Positions 7,635 to 16,747 of a stretch of DNA of 45,877 bases are shown piece after piece. The notes under the pieces are model-generated. The model searched no databases and was not told the origin of the DNA. It was given only the letters and a program-made list of their open reading frames with translations. How positions within the stretch are numbered: position 1 is the stretch's first letter; each line of letters opens with the position of its first letter. The stretch comes from a virus. The position numbers and the translations under genes were made by a program. The stretch is from the IMG/VR virus record IMGVR_UViG_3300012920_000071, positions 1-45,877 of that record, one strand, 5' to 3'.

Positions 7635-8173
7635 GTCGTATAATTGAACTAGGTGAATACCTCGATGAGGTAATTGATTCTAACATAGAGTTCCGCTCTA
7701 AATCGGATGAGAAGGATGCTTATGCTCCAACTCGCCCTATATCAAGAGCCCTTACTAGCCCAGCTACAGCTGGTGCTGTATATGCTGGTGGTGGTGCTTA
7801 TATGGCCAAAAAAGCATTTGATAAATTGCCAGCCAGCCAAAAAGATCGAATGGGTCAACAACTTGGTAAAATGGCAGGAGCTGTCTCAGGTAGACGTAAA
7901 GTTCCAGCAGCATTACGCAATCCAAAGACTGGTAGAATTTTACCAAAATACGTAAAACGCGGCAAAATAGGAGCTTTGGCTGGAGTAGGCGCACTTGCTG
8001 GTGGAACCGCAATGGCAACACAAAAACTTGCAAATGTATTGCAAGCAAGAGCTGCAGAAGGTCGCATCAACAAGCTAAAGCGCAAGGTTCGTAAGGCTGA
8101 TGCACTTGGTAAGACCAATAAGGCTGAAAGACTTGAACGTAAATTAAAGAAGAAGCAGAGCCGCTATGTATAA
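7631..8173 (+). CDS. glycine-zipper protein, LxELx-type start, 180 aa
   Basis: N-terminus MSRIIELGEYLDEVIDSNIE parallels the other LNELLDEAIE-type starts. Two Gly/Ala-rich segments follow (AGAVYAGGGAYMAKKAF at about 46-62 and IGALAGVGALAGGTAMATQK at about 113-132), separated by a very basic region; the C-terminus is a Lys/Arg coiled region. Good SD (GGAGG, 9 nt upstream). Overlaps both neighbours by a few nt. No annotated family recognised. Likely two membrane-prone segments in a cationic protein. Confidence 0.65.
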   Translation: MSRIIELGEYLDEVIDSNIEFRSKSDEKDAYAPTRPISRALTSPATAGAVYAGGGAYMAKKAFDKLPASQKDRMGQQLGKMAGAVSGRRKVPAALRNPKTGRILPKYVKRGKIGALAGVGALAGGTAMATQKLANVLQARAAEGRINKLKRKVRKADALGKTNKAERLERKLKKKQSRYV

Positions 8174-8489
8174 TACTGATAAACTTTACGAATTGAATGA
8201 GCTTCTTGATGAAGCTATTGAGTTTACTACCTTTAAGTACAAGCCACTCGGTAACCAAAGTGGCAATCAACCTGAGATTAGTGCTCCTGCTGTTGCTGAT
8301 ATTGAGCATGACAAAAAAGCAGCTGAGAGCAAACCTAAGACCTCACGTGCTAAGAAAGCCACCACTCCTGCTAAGAAAAAGTTCAATTTGAAAAAAGCAG
8401 GTAAGTATGGTGCTGTAGGTGCTGGAGCTTTAGGATTGGGTTATGGTGCTCACCACCTTTATCGTCAACATATGGCGAAAAAGAAGTGA
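8166..8489 (+). CDS. small glycine-zipper protein, LNELLDEAIE start, 107 aa
   Basis: Begins MYNTDKLYELNELLDEAIEF. A Lys/Ala/Thr-rich linker follows, then KYGAVGAGALGLGYGAHHLY (about 79-98) as the single Gly/Ala hydrophobic segment and a basic end (RQHMAKKK). The DNA encoding NELLDEAIE is almost identical to that at 8511-8531 of the next gene, pointing to recent duplication. Function unknown; same inferred class as its neighbours. Confidence 0.65.
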   Translation: MYNTDKLYELNELLDEAIEFTTFKYKPLGNQSGNQPEISAPAVADIEHDKKAAESKPKTSRAKKATTPAKKKFNLKKAGKYGAVGAGALGLGYGAHHLYRQHMAKKK

Positions 8490-8791
8490 AAAATCTCATT
8501 GCCCTAAATGAGCTTCTTGATGAAGCTATTGAGCTAGGTCACGGTACAGATCAGCCTTACAAGAAAAAGAACGCAAAGCGTGACGCAAGGACAGCGAAAA
8601 TGTCCGCGAAGAAGCAGGCTAAGATTCAAAAGTACATGGATAAGGGCGATTCCAAGTCAGAAGCTGAAAACCGATACGAACGACGTAGGTTGGCTAGAGC
8701 CATGTTTGTACCATACTCAACTCCTTTTGGTGCTGTAGGTGAAATATCCAGACAGCGACGCATTAGGGAGTATGAATCCCGTGCCAAGTAA
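8486..8791 (+). CDS. small basic protein, LNELLDEAIE start, 101 aa
   Basis: GTG start at 8486 overlapping the previous stop. The N-terminus MKNLIALNELLDEAIELGHG matches its neighbour. The rest is a highly basic helical protein (RDARTAKMSAKKQAKIQKYM ...) with a short less polar segment MFVPYSTPFGAVGEI but no full glycine zipper. Lys+Arg is far in excess of Asp+Glu. It may bind DNA or the capsid interior. Function unknown. Confidence 0.6.
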   Translation: MKNLIALNELLDEAIELGHGTDQPYKKKNAKRDARTAKMSAKKQAKIQKYMDKGDSKSEAENRYERRRLARAMFVPYSTPFGAVGEISRQRRIREYESRAK

Positions 8792-8827
8792 GAATTGACT
8801 TGTTATTACATGCCTCTTTAGTGAGGT

Positions 8828-10558
8828 ATGGACAATATAGTAGCGCAATCTGCGCGTGAAGCATGGAAGCCGGCTGACCGAAGAGCTCCTTGGGAGTGGG
8901 CAGAGGATAACTTTAAAGTAGCTGTTTCACCTTTCCCGGGAAAGTGGCGTTCAGACAACTCCCCATGGGTTAAGAAATTCATGGAGACTTTTGCGGATAA
9001 TAGAGTCCGTACTATTTCTGTAATGTGTTCTGCTCAGTCAGCTAAAACTGAGACAATGATCGCATGTCTTTGTTGGCTTATATCTGAAGATCCTGGGCCA
9101 ACTATGTGGGTAACATCTAATGAAGATGAGGCACTAAAGTTCGCTAAGGAGCGCATGATGCCATCACTTAAGGAATGCCCATTGGTAGAACAATTGATAC
9201 CGAAGTCTAGAGAACTTGCGAAGGCTAAGGAAATCTTCTTCCCGCATATGACTTTGGAGATTGTAGGCTCAAATGCACCATCTAAGCTACAATCTAAGCC
9301 TCGTAGATGGCTCCTACTTGATGAGGTACGAAACTGGCCGCCAGGTGCGTTACCTATGGTACTAAAACGTACACGTACCTACTGGAATGCTAGACAGCTG
9401 ATTATATCAACACCAGATGTAGAGCATGATGCTGTTCACCAAGAGTTCCTAAAAGGCAATCAGCAGATATGGAACGTAGTTTGTCCGAAGTGCGGAGAAA
9501 AGCATGAGCTTTCGTGGGAGTTCATAAAATGGGATAGTAACGATGTCACAAAGCCTGGTGGGAAGTACAACTTTGATGAACTATCAAAAACAATTCGCAT
9601 GGAGTGTCCAAATTGTGCCTACGCAACATATGACACACCTGCTGAAAGAAGAAGGCTTACGCATGGAGAGTGGGTAGAAACAAACCCAGATGCATCAGAG
9701 AAACGTAAGTCTTTTACGTGGTCGGCTCTTTTACCTACATGGGTGAGGTGGTCAGAGTTGGTTGAGGAGTTTCTTTCTGCTAAAAAAGCCCTATCATGGG
9801 GAGACCCACAGCCACTAAAGACTTTCATAACCGAATCACTGGGACAACCTTGGCAAGACCGACTTCGCTACAATCAAGGTGGTAACTGGTCTGAGGACAG
9901 AAAAGGCACATTTAGGCTTCTAGATAGGTGGGAAAATGAAACCCGCAGATTCCTAGGTGTAGATGTGCAAAAAGACCACCTTTTTTATGTATGTAGAGCG
10001 TTTGGAGAAAGAGGAATATCTCGCTTAATAGACTATGGTAAGATACCTGACTTTTCTTCACTACGGGAGAAGATAACTGAATTGCGTGTAGATGATGATG
10101 ATGTGGTCATTGACTCTGGTTATAATGCCACATCTATATACAATGAAGTGACCAAAAGTGGCTACTCATGGAAACCTATGAAGGGAGATGACTATCAATA
10201 CTTTGTAGTGGATGGTGTACGCCAACCATATAAAGATACCTTGGTAGACCCGGCAATGGGTACTACAATGCAAGGTCAAGTGAGACCAGTTCGGTTGTTT
10301 GTATTCTCAAATCCAGCAATCAAAGACCTTCTCTCAGAGTACACTCGAGGCATTGGTCCATCATGGGAGATCGCAGAGAATATCACCATGGATTATGTCC
10401 AGCAGATGAGTGCGGAACATCGTGAGGAAATAACAGATACTTACGGAAAAGTTTCCTATAAGTGGGTAAATAAACCCCGCCGACCAAACCACTACTGGGA
10501 CTGCGAGTGTATGATTATGGTGGCGGGGCTTGTAACGGGTTGCATTGGGGTCGCGTGA
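8828..10558 (+). CDS. terminase large subunit (GpA-like)
   Basis: 576 aa, GpA family. The ATPase half has a Walker A-like CSAQSAKTE (about 67-75) after SVM and a Walker B RWLLLDEVRNWP (about 158-170). Two CxxC pairs (CPKCGEKHEL and CPNCAYATY) form a probable zinc ribbon. The nuclease half follows with FLGVDVQKDHLFY and VVIDSGYNATSIY, the conserved acidic residues of the RNase H-like fold. It cuts and pumps DNA into the prohead. Start at 8828 is not preceded by an SD; a related TTGACT lies 27 nt upstream (8795-8800) and a three-codon ORF (8810-8821) sits between them. Confidence 0.92.
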   Translation: MDNIVAQSAREAWKPADRRAPWEWAEDNFKVAVSPFPGKWRSDNSPWVKKFMETFADNRVRTISVMCSAQSAKTETMIACLCWLISEDPGPTMWVTSNEDEALKFAKERMMPSLKECPLVEQLIPKSRELAKAKEIFFPHMTLEIVGSNAPSKLQSKPRRWLLLDEVRNWPPGALPMVLKRTRTYWNARQLIISTPDVEHDAVHQEFLKGNQQIWNVVCPKCGEKHELSWEFIKWDSNDVTKPGGKYNFDELSKTIRMECPNCAYATYDTPAERRRLTHGEWVETNPDASEKRKSFTWSALLPTWVRWSELVEEFLSAKKALSWGDPQPLKTFITESLGQPWQDRLRYNQGGNWSEDRKGTFRLLDRWENETRRFLGVDVQKDHLFYVCRAFGERGISRLIDYGKIPDFSSLREKITELRVDDDDVVIDSGYNATSIYNEVTKSGYSWKPMKGDDYQYFVVDGVRQPYKDTLVDPAMGTTMQGQVRPVRLFVFSNPAIKDLLSEYTRGIGPSWEIAENITMDYVQQMSAEHREEITDTYGKVSYKWVNKPRRPNHYWDCECMIMVAGLVTGCIGVA

Positions 10559-10568
10559 CCACCCAACC

Positions 10569-10620
10569 CAAAACCCTATAATAGGTAGTGAGCTACCGCC
10601 TACCTATTATTTTAGGGGGT
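10569..10620. terminator. hairpin between convergent genes
   Basis: Perfect 11-bp stem ATAATAGGTAG / CTACCTATTAT (10578-10588 / 10600-10610), loop 11 nt, followed by TTTA; outer CCCT/AGGG can extend it. It lies between the TerL stop and the stop of the leftward gene, so it could serve both directions, although the U-run is short. It is preceded by CAAAACCCTATAATA, a 15-mer repeated exactly at 43260-43274. Confidence 0.6.
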
Positions 10621-10628
10621 TATTGGGA

Positions 10629-11192
10629 TTAGAGGAGGGCCTTGTAGATTTCCATGATGGGCTTCATCGAGTTTGCTAGTAGACGCTTTTCATCATCAGT
10701 CCAAGAAGTCACAGGCTTTGATTTACATGCTTTCTTCCAATATTGCTCAATCTTAGAGCACAACCCAGGTATGCTTTCAAACCGTTGGTCTGAGCTTTTT
10801 GAGTATGTTGATTTCTCTCCATCGTGATCAATACCAAGGCACTGACGCAAGGAAGTGTACTTCCCACTATCCAAGTCCAATTGCCCTGATGCTTTTAGCT
10901 CATGCAGTTTGATATACTGATATGCTGTCTTTCTATTGAAATCGAGATTTTCCTTACACCAAGCTTTGAAGTCTTCAACTTCATCTCTAACTTGTGAAAG
11001 AACCTCACCCGCGCGTGCGAAATGCACAAGTGAAGAGGACATTGACTGTAAACCAGCCTGATGTGCTTCACGCACTTCCTCTACTCTATTGCGAGAACTA
11101 ACTATAACTCCCACTTCCTCTGTCTTCTCTATTACGGATACATGACCAGTAACGGTCAGGTTATCTAACTTACGTTCAGTAGCTGTACTCAT
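10629..11192 (-). CDS. DUF3102-like protein, 187 aa
   Basis: Leftward. Helical protein with VEDFKAWCKENLDFNRKTAYQYIKLHEL (here split over residues about 72-98), the pattern of DUF3102-type phage/plasmid proteins (fxxWcxxnlxfskrtAyxYixlxe) that look DNA-associated. The C-terminal half is basic. It overlaps the HTH gene by 4 nt, so both form one unit. It sits on the opposite strand inside the head operon. Likely a regulator or DNA-binding partner; function not proven. Confidence 0.6.
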   Translation of the reverse strand: MSTATERKLDNLTVTGHVSVIEKTEEVGVIVSSRNRVEEVREAHQAGLQSMSSSLVHFARAGEVLSQVRDEVEDFKAWCKENLDFNRKTAYQYIKLHELKASGQLDLDSGKYTSLRQCLGIDHDGEKSTYSKSSDQRFESIPGLCSKIEQYWKKACKSKPVTSWTDDEKRLLANSMKPIMEIYKALL

Positions 11193-11602
11193 TTATTTCT
11201 CTCTAACTGTATTTTTCTGTATTTTTCACAAGCGGCCAAAGATTTCTGACCTCTTGTGGGTGGAAGTCCAAAGTTTTTTTGAAATAGTTTCACTGATTTA
11301 CTCAGTGCTTGTTTAGTAACTCCATGCATCTCTGCAATCTCTTTCATTGATTTACCAAGGAAAAGAGGCAGACCGAAAGAGCAAACGATAGTTGCGATCT
11401 TTAGCCTGTAGTTACTGGAATCATATATCAGCGCAATGACTCTCGTTAGAGCATCCTGTACTTCGCGTCTCACCTTTTCTTTTATGTACTCCTGGAGCAC
11501 ATCTGGCATTTCTGAAAGAATACCGTCTTTATCAAGCTTGTCGTAATCGAAATCTATACTATCATAGTCGAACTCTACTTTGCCCTCGAGTAATGTTGAC
11601 AT
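11189..11602 (-). CDS. helix-turn-helix (sigma-like region) protein, 137 aa
   Basis: Leftward. The N-terminus is acidic (VEFDYDSIDFDYDKLDKDG). Residues about 92-112 (KSMKEIAEMHGVTKQALSKS) form a helix-turn-helix of the sigma-4 or resolvase type. SD AAGGAAAA precedes ATG 11602. Its ATG lies inside the GTTGACA box of the opposite-strand gene 11616, so the two divergent starts share DNA. A candidate transcription regulator of the late genes or of its own cassette. Confidence 0.65.
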   Translation of the reverse strand: MSTLLEGKVEFDYDSIDFDYDKLDKDGILSEMPDVLQEYIKEKVRREVQDALTRVIALIYDSSNYRLKIATIVCSFGLPLFLGKSMKEIAEMHGVTKQALSKSVKLFQKNFGLPPTRGQKSLAACEKYRKIQLERNK

Positions 11603-11618
11603 CGTTTTCCTTGGTATG
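11596..11618 (+). promoter_or_regulatory. GTTGACA-N14-ATG element (gene 11616)
   Basis: TTGACA at 11596-11601, 14 nt, then ATG 11616. Overlaps the start codon of the leftward HTH gene. Confidence 0.6.
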
Positions 11619-11894
11619 AGCGTGGCTAACTGGAAGGTAATCTACCGAGATTACACGAGTGAAGAAATTGCAGAGGAACTTGCAACATTAAAAAAAGAGG
11701 CTAAAAATATGTACTTAGCCCAGAGTGTTGGCAATAAATCTTACCAACGCAGCATCACAAGTGTAGAGGAGCGGCTACGGGCTATCGCGGAAATCAAACG
11801 TGAGCAGGGTGGAAATTCATATAACGACTCTTACTATGTTGACTTTCGTGGCGAAGGTCAAATTGAATGGGGTAACCGCAATAGAATACCATGA
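11616..11894 (+). CDS. head-to-tail joining protein, gpW-like
   Basis: 92 aa. Start chosen at ATG 11616 because the GTTGACA element sits 14 nt upstream and the upstream extension would overlap the divergent gene. Helical protein with IAEELATLKKEAKNMYLAQS and a C-terminus WGNRNRIP. Size and place (immediately before the portal) match lambda gpW-type head completion proteins. Overlaps the portal start (ATGA). Confidence 0.65.
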   Translation: MSVANWKVIYRDYTSEEIAEELATLKKEAKNMYLAQSVGNKSYQRSITSVEERLRAIAEIKREQGGNSYNDSYYVDFRGEGQIEWGNRNRIP

Positions 11895-13426
11895 GCAATA
11901 AACCTTCATTCTTAGATAAGACAATCGCGTTCATCAATCCTGAGTGGGGCTTAAAGCGCAAGTACCATTCAGACCGTCTTGAATTTGCCTATGATGCGGC
12001 TAGGCATACGCGGGCGCATGAGAGCGCGGGACATAGCCTTTCAACGGCTGCATCAGAGAGCCTACAGAATCAACGTGACCGTGTTAAGATGATGTGGGAA
12101 GCACGTAACCTCGTGCAAAACTACTCATTCTTTAAGAGCATCCTTCTAAAGGAGAGCATGTATGTTTGCGGATCAATCCGTTACCAAAGTCAAACTGGCG
12201 AGCCTTCAATAGACCAGGCATACGAAGAATACTTTAACAATTGGCAGAAGAAGTGTGATATAACAGGTCGCCATCAATTTCGTCACCTAGTGCAACTTGC
12301 CCACATGGGAATGCGTAGAGACGGTGATGCGGGCTTTGTTATGGTCACGCAGGGCAAGGATGTTAAAATCCAGTCAATTGAGGCAGACCGAATTGGTAAC
12401 CCAAATGAGCTTGGTAAGAAGCAAGACAATTACATTGGTGGCATAACCATCAACGAGTTTGGCCAACCAACAGGGTATAAGATTTATAAGCGCACACTTC
12501 ATGGTCAATACAAAGACCCAAGAGACATACCTGCGCCCAACTTCGTCCACTACTTTGACCCAATGAGGTCAGACCAGTATCGTGGAATAACAGCATTTGA
12601 AACTGCAATCCCCCACGCAAAGGATTTGTATGAACTGCTTAAGATGGAGAAGTTAGCAGTCAAATGGGGATCAGCTCATGCCGGCGTGATCACTAAGAAT
12701 GATCAAGGGCCTGACAAGTGGACGTCAAAAGTCCCTGTGGATTCGCAGGGCAAAGCTGTTGATATGAAGCTGGAGAAGATAGATCCAGGAAAAATTCTTC
12801 GTTTACAGCCAGGGGATTCCGTCAACATGTTCCCTACCAGCAGCCGTCCTTCCGCGACTTTCAATGGATTTATCAACACTCTTGTAAGAGAGATGGCAAA
12901 TGGCTTGAACTTGCCTTTCGCTTTCGTCTGGGACATGAGTGCGTTTGGTGGTGCAACAGCCCGCTTAGAGGTTCAACAAGCACAAAGAGCCTTCATGCGC
13001 CACCAAACACTTCTTAAGGAACAAGTCCTCGATCGCATCAAGGATGCAGTAATAGGACGAGCTATAGCTTATCAAGACTTGCCCGCGCACCCCAACTACA
13101 AGAAGGGACGCTGGCAGTTCAATTCTCAGATTACTGCTGATTTAGGGCATGAGGTTCAAGCCAACCTAAATCTAATGCAAGCAGGGCTAAAGACATCTGA
13201 AGCTATATTTGGTGAAATGGGCTTAGACTTCCAAGAGGAAAGTGAAAAAGTCGCTAAGGAGCTTTCATACCTACAGGAACTAAGCCAGAAGTATGGCATT
13301 CCACTTGGTGTATTGGCTCAAAGACTACAAGGTTCTGATCAAGCCATAATGGAGTATAGGCAACTACTATCCGGCGAACAGCCACAACAACAACAGCAAG
13401 GTGAGCAAGAAGGCCAAGGGAATTAA
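11891..13426 (+). CDS. portal protein (lambda gpB-type)
   Basis: 511 aa, lambda-type portal family. Conserved features seen: VQNYSFFKSILLKESMYVCG, HMGMRRDGDAGFVM, VKIQSIEADRI, HYFDPMRSDQYRGIT and GLNLPFAFVWDMS. It forms the dodecameric DNA channel at the capsid vertex, contacts the terminase during packaging and the connector afterwards. C-terminus is Gln-rich (QPQQQQQGEQEGQGN), which looks like a flexible tail. Starts four nt inside the gpW-like gene. Confidence 0.92.
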   Translation: MSNKPSFLDKTIAFINPEWGLKRKYHSDRLEFAYDAARHTRAHESAGHSLSTAASESLQNQRDRVKMMWEARNLVQNYSFFKSILLKESMYVCGSIRYQSQTGEPSIDQAYEEYFNNWQKKCDITGRHQFRHLVQLAHMGMRRDGDAGFVMVTQGKDVKIQSIEADRIGNPNELGKKQDNYIGGITINEFGQPTGYKIYKRTLHGQYKDPRDIPAPNFVHYFDPMRSDQYRGITAFETAIPHAKDLYELLKMEKLAVKWGSAHAGVITKNDQGPDKWTSKVPVDSQGKAVDMKLEKIDPGKILRLQPGDSVNMFPTSSRPSATFNGFINTLVREMANGLNLPFAFVWDMSAFGGATARLEVQQAQRAFMRHQTLLKEQVLDRIKDAVIGRAIAYQDLPAHPNYKKGRWQFNSQITADLGHEVQANLNLMQAGLKTSEAIFGEMGLDFQEESEKVAKELSYLQELSQKYGIPLGVLAQRLQGSDQAIMEYRQLLSGEQPQQQQQGEQEGQGN

Positions 13427-15533
13427 GCGATTATTTCGTGCTTATCTCGATAAGCTAGATAAAAAGTCTAGAGCCAAGTTAGCCAAGTTACCCGCGGGTG
13501 ACTTCGCTACTGATAAGTTCTACACTCCAAAGGTGACGATGGACAAGCTCAAGACCAAGGCTATTGACTATGGGGGTGCAGGTGCTGCGGGAACGGGTGG
13601 TTACATCATAGGCGGCAAGGATGATCCCAATAAGAAGGACACTAGTGGTCGCCCAGATAAAAGGCTTAATAGGAAGATAAGTGCTTACAAGGCTGCTGGG
13701 CTTATATCAGAAAAAGAAGCTGAGAGCCTTAGAAAAAGCACTACCAATGTGATCAATAGAAGGCTTGATGGCATGAAGCCTACAACTGATCAACGTGCAA
13801 AAATTGAGAGGTCATTAGGCTTCAAGGATGGTCAAGCAGCTCGACAATCACGCGAGTATGATGAAAAATATGCCAAAACCAATCGAGATGTTGATGAGGC
13901 TAAAAAAGCTGCTAACCGTGAAAGAAGACAAGCTCAAAGAAAATATAGCGAAATAGCAGAGCAAAGAAGAAGAGATGCCTCAATCGCAGGTAATACATCA
14001 CGATCTACTCTTACTGAAAGTCAAAAGAGAAACATTAAGAGGCAAACACGTGCAAAACTACCAGCAGAATTAAATGACAAGATTGAGCGAGTAGGGGTAC
14101 AAGGACTTCGTGGAGCTGATAAATTAGCTTACAACTCTGCATATCGGGTACAAGAGGATCGTTTTGTAAAGAGACTTAGCTCTGGTTCTAAGGGTAGATT
14201 AACTCAAGAGCGTAGCAAAAGAAAAACCTTTGTTGATGAGCGAGAAAAGAAATATGTAGGTGAAGGACTAGAGCGCGCAGAAGCTCGCAAACTTGCAAAC
14301 ATTGACTACAATTCAAGGTCAAGAAAGAATCCGGTTCCTAAAAAAGTGCGAGGTAAGAAATCTAAGTTTGAATCTGTCAAAGAGACATTAACGGAAGAGG
14401 CTAAAAAAGGGAACAAAAAGGCTCAAGACGAACTCAAGAAGTATAATGAAAATCCACCAACAACGACTGGGGGGATGCAGCAAAGACTTGATAATATAAA
14501 AGGCAATACTGGAGAAGGTCTAGAGATTACACCAACAGGTACTTCAACAGGCAGACTACAGGGACAAACAAAAGAATCTCAGCAAGCCGCAAAGAAAAGC
14601 ATAGAAGTCGAAAAGGGTAGCCAAGAGGATGTTAAAATTAAGCCTCTTTCTAAAGTTATTGGTGAAATGCCTGAACTACAGGGTGAAAGAGGAGAAGCAT
14701 ATGTAAGTGCAAGGGAGGCCATAGGAAGCGCATATCGTTCTGGAAAGATAACTGCAGCACAGGCTAAAGCACGAAATAAAAAAGCTTTAGCAAACCTTCG
14801 GTCCCCTAAAACAACTGTTGCTGACTTAACGCGCAAAACACAACGTAGATCAAAGAAAATTGATCAACCAGGCTCCAAGCCTCAATTCGATCCTTCTGCT
14901 AAAGTTGAAGGAGGTAAGTATGGTCTTAAGAAAAATGAAAAAGGCCAGAAGGTAGTTGATAAAAGACCTGCTCAGGAAATCACTCCAACTGCAAAAGATA
15001 GAGCGAAGCTTGATCAAGCAATTGCTGTATCTAGTAACATCAAGAAAACCACTAAGGCTGACTCTCAAGCTGAACAGCAACAGGAAGCTGCAAGGAATAA
15101 AATTTTAGCAGACAAGGATAGGCGCGATAAAAAGAAGAAGAAGAATAACGAGCTTGCTTCAAAAATTACACAAACCTTTTTTGAGGAGAAAAAAGAAAAG
15201 AGAAAAAGTAAACGTTTGGCCGCAGGCGCAGCCGCGGGAACCCTTACTGGTGCAGAGATAGCTAGACGCTATGTAATGCATGATGTGCCGGCTCGTCATC
15301 GTCAGTACGACAAGGCTGGATACTCAAAAAAACAACCAACCACAGGTGGAGTTGAGGGGCAAGATTTGACGGGCTGGGCTAAAGGCAAAAAAGGCTTATA
15401 TAGCAAGGATGCCCCAACAGGATTCCGTAGGAAAGTTACTGGAAGAGCACTAGCTCGATTGTTGACAGGGACAGGCTTAGGTATAGCCGCCGGAGGACTT
15501 TATCATCATGCCAAGCAGAAACGAAGAGATTGA
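13401..15533 (+). CDS. large Lys/Arg-rich protein with C-terminal glycine zippers, 710 aa
   Basis: GTG start at 13401 overlapping the portal end. Almost the whole chain is charged and predicted helical or disordered, with strong Lys/Arg excess. A short Gly/Ala stretch lies near residues 54-68 (GGAGAAGTGGYIIGG). Two Gly/Ala hydrophobic segments lie at the C-terminus (LAAGAAAGTLTGAEIARRYV and LTGTGLGIAAGGLYHHAK). No family recognised. Place and composition suggest a capsid-interior protein that is ejected with DNA, as in other phages with internal proteins after the portal; this is inference. Confidence 0.6.
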   Translation: MSKKAKGIKRLFRAYLDKLDKKSRAKLAKLPAGDFATDKFYTPKVTMDKLKTKAIDYGGAGAAGTGGYIIGGKDDPNKKDTSGRPDKRLNRKISAYKAAGLISEKEAESLRKSTTNVINRRLDGMKPTTDQRAKIERSLGFKDGQAARQSREYDEKYAKTNRDVDEAKKAANRERRQAQRKYSEIAEQRRRDASIAGNTSRSTLTESQKRNIKRQTRAKLPAELNDKIERVGVQGLRGADKLAYNSAYRVQEDRFVKRLSSGSKGRLTQERSKRKTFVDEREKKYVGEGLERAEARKLANIDYNSRSRKNPVPKKVRGKKSKFESVKETLTEEAKKGNKKAQDELKKYNENPPTTTGGMQQRLDNIKGNTGEGLEITPTGTSTGRLQGQTKESQQAAKKSIEVEKGSQEDVKIKPLSKVIGEMPELQGERGEAYVSAREAIGSAYRSGKITAAQAKARNKKALANLRSPKTTVADLTRKTQRRSKKIDQPGSKPQFDPSAKVEGGKYGLKKNEKGQKVVDKRPAQEITPTAKDRAKLDQAIAVSSNIKKTTKADSQAEQQQEAARNKILADKDRRDKKKKKNNELASKITQTFFEEKKEKRKSKRLAAGAAAGTLTGAEIARRYVMHDVPARHRQYDKAGYSKKQPTTGGVEGQDLTGWAKGKKGLYSKDAPTGFRRKVTGRALARLLTGTGLGIAAGGLYHHAKQKRRD

Positions 15534-16623
15534 GCGTAAGGAACGGGCTGCAAAGCTACGAAAAGAGCGAGCATTAGATCGTAAGATTGCTCGCACAACT
15601 GCGTTGATAGGTACTGGTGTAGGTGTTTCTGGGTTACTTGCTGCAACTCAAGCACGTAAGGGAGTAAAGTCCACTGCTGCTGTTGCAGAAATTGCGAAGG
15701 ATAAAGGAATACTAGGAGCCCTTGCAGGCAAGGAGCATGGCTACTCTTTACGAAGAAGATTCTTAGATGGATTTAGGAGAAAAGTTAAGTTAAACGCCAA
15801 AGGGCGTCAGATTCTATTATCTTTAGGAGAAAGCCTTGGCCTAGAAGACAAGATTTGTGAAAAACGCTTTGCTACTGAACTTGCAAAGTTTATCACGTTT
15901 GATGAAGTAACAGACGCGATGCGTGATGCGCGTCGAGTGCGTAATCAAATGAAGAAATTTGTTAAGCAGGGTCGTACTGGATACAGTGCAGCTAGGGATA
16001 TAGAAGACAAGGTTAAAGGCGAGAAACGTAATCCTCGTAAAAAGTTTTTTTGGGAAAAGCAGGGATTTAAAGATGCTGCACTAGCAACGGCACTTACTGG
16101 AGCCATTGGAGGAGGAGCGATTCTTGCTAACAAAAAAGGTTGGATGGGTCGCATAGCTAGGGGAGCTAAAGCAACCAAACCAAATACAGGATACACTCCT
16201 GATCCAAACTTTAAACTTAATGCAATTTCTGAGCTATTTGAGCTTGATGCCATTGACATGCTTGATGGCGACAAAGGGTGGAGAACTTCACGTCCCACTT
16301 CTTCTTCTGTAAGAGTCCATAAAGATGGATCATCTCGTAGAGATCGTCGTCGCAAGTACTGGTATGAAAGAAAAGCAAATCGTGACAAAATGATAGCAGG
16401 TGGAATTGCTACAGGAGTTCTCGGTCTAACAGGTGGACTAGTTGCCGCAAAGCGTTCTGGCAAGAAAGCTAAAAAAGCACTCGACGCTCTTAAGAGACAA
16501 AGAAGGCGTACTGTTCCCGTTGCTATAACTCAAGCTGGTGATGACGGTGGTGATCTCCAAAGTGTCATTACTAAAGTGCGGAATAAAAATCTTACAAAAG
16601 AAAAGATAAAGATCGGTGGCTAA
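15508..16623 (+). CDS. Lys/Arg-rich protein with three glycine-zipper segments, 371 aa
   Basis: Starts at ATG 15508 with GGAGG upstream, inside the previous gene. Three Gly/Ala hydrophobic segments: TTALIGTGVGVSGLLAATQ (about 30-48), ALATALTGAIGGGAILANKK (about 191-210) and MIAGGIATGVLGLTGGLVAA (about 295-314). Between them lie basic regions and an internal copy-like segment KLNAISELFELDAIDM (about 231-246) related to the start module of the small glycine-zipper proteins. Probably multi-pass or membrane-inserting once released; candidate ejection protein. Function unproven. Confidence 0.6.
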   Translation: MPSRNEEIERKERAAKLRKERALDRKIARTTALIGTGVGVSGLLAATQARKGVKSTAAVAEIAKDKGILGALAGKEHGYSLRRRFLDGFRRKVKLNAKGRQILLSLGESLGLEDKICEKRFATELAKFITFDEVTDAMRDARRVRNQMKKFVKQGRTGYSAARDIEDKVKGEKRNPRKKFFWEKQGFKDAALATALTGAIGGGAILANKKGWMGRIARGAKATKPNTGYTPDPNFKLNAISELFELDAIDMLDGDKGWRTSRPTSSSVRVHKDGSSRRDRRRKYWYERKANRDKMIAGGIATGVLGLTGGLVAAKRSGKKAKKALDALKRQRRRTVPVAITQAGDDGGDLQSVITKVRNKNLTKEKIKIGG

Positions 16624-16747
16624 GAAAAAAACAAAGACTCAAAAAAAACAGGAGTTGAAGGAGCAAACGGTTAAAGTTACTCCCCAAAACTTTGCTAGTG
16701 TTTTCAATATCGTATTTAATGAACGCAAGGAAGTGGCCAGTAGGTAG
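16616..16747 (+). CDS. small basic ORF, 43 aa
   Basis: GTG start (16616) overlapping the previous stop; product MAKKKTKTQKKQELKEQTVK... ends NERKEVASR. It fills the otherwise unexplained gap before 16719 and overlaps that gene by 29 nt in another frame. Coupled starts are common here, but there is no SD and the protein is short, so it may not be translated. Confidence 0.35.
   Translation: MAKKKTKTQKKQELKEQTVKVTPQNFASVFNIVFNERKEVASR

Noticed and set aside
8810-8821. Three-codon ORF (ATG CCT CTT TAG) before TerL
   Set aside because: Too short to judge as a regulatory mini-cistron from sequence alone, and its spacing from TTGACT is 9 nt, not 14.
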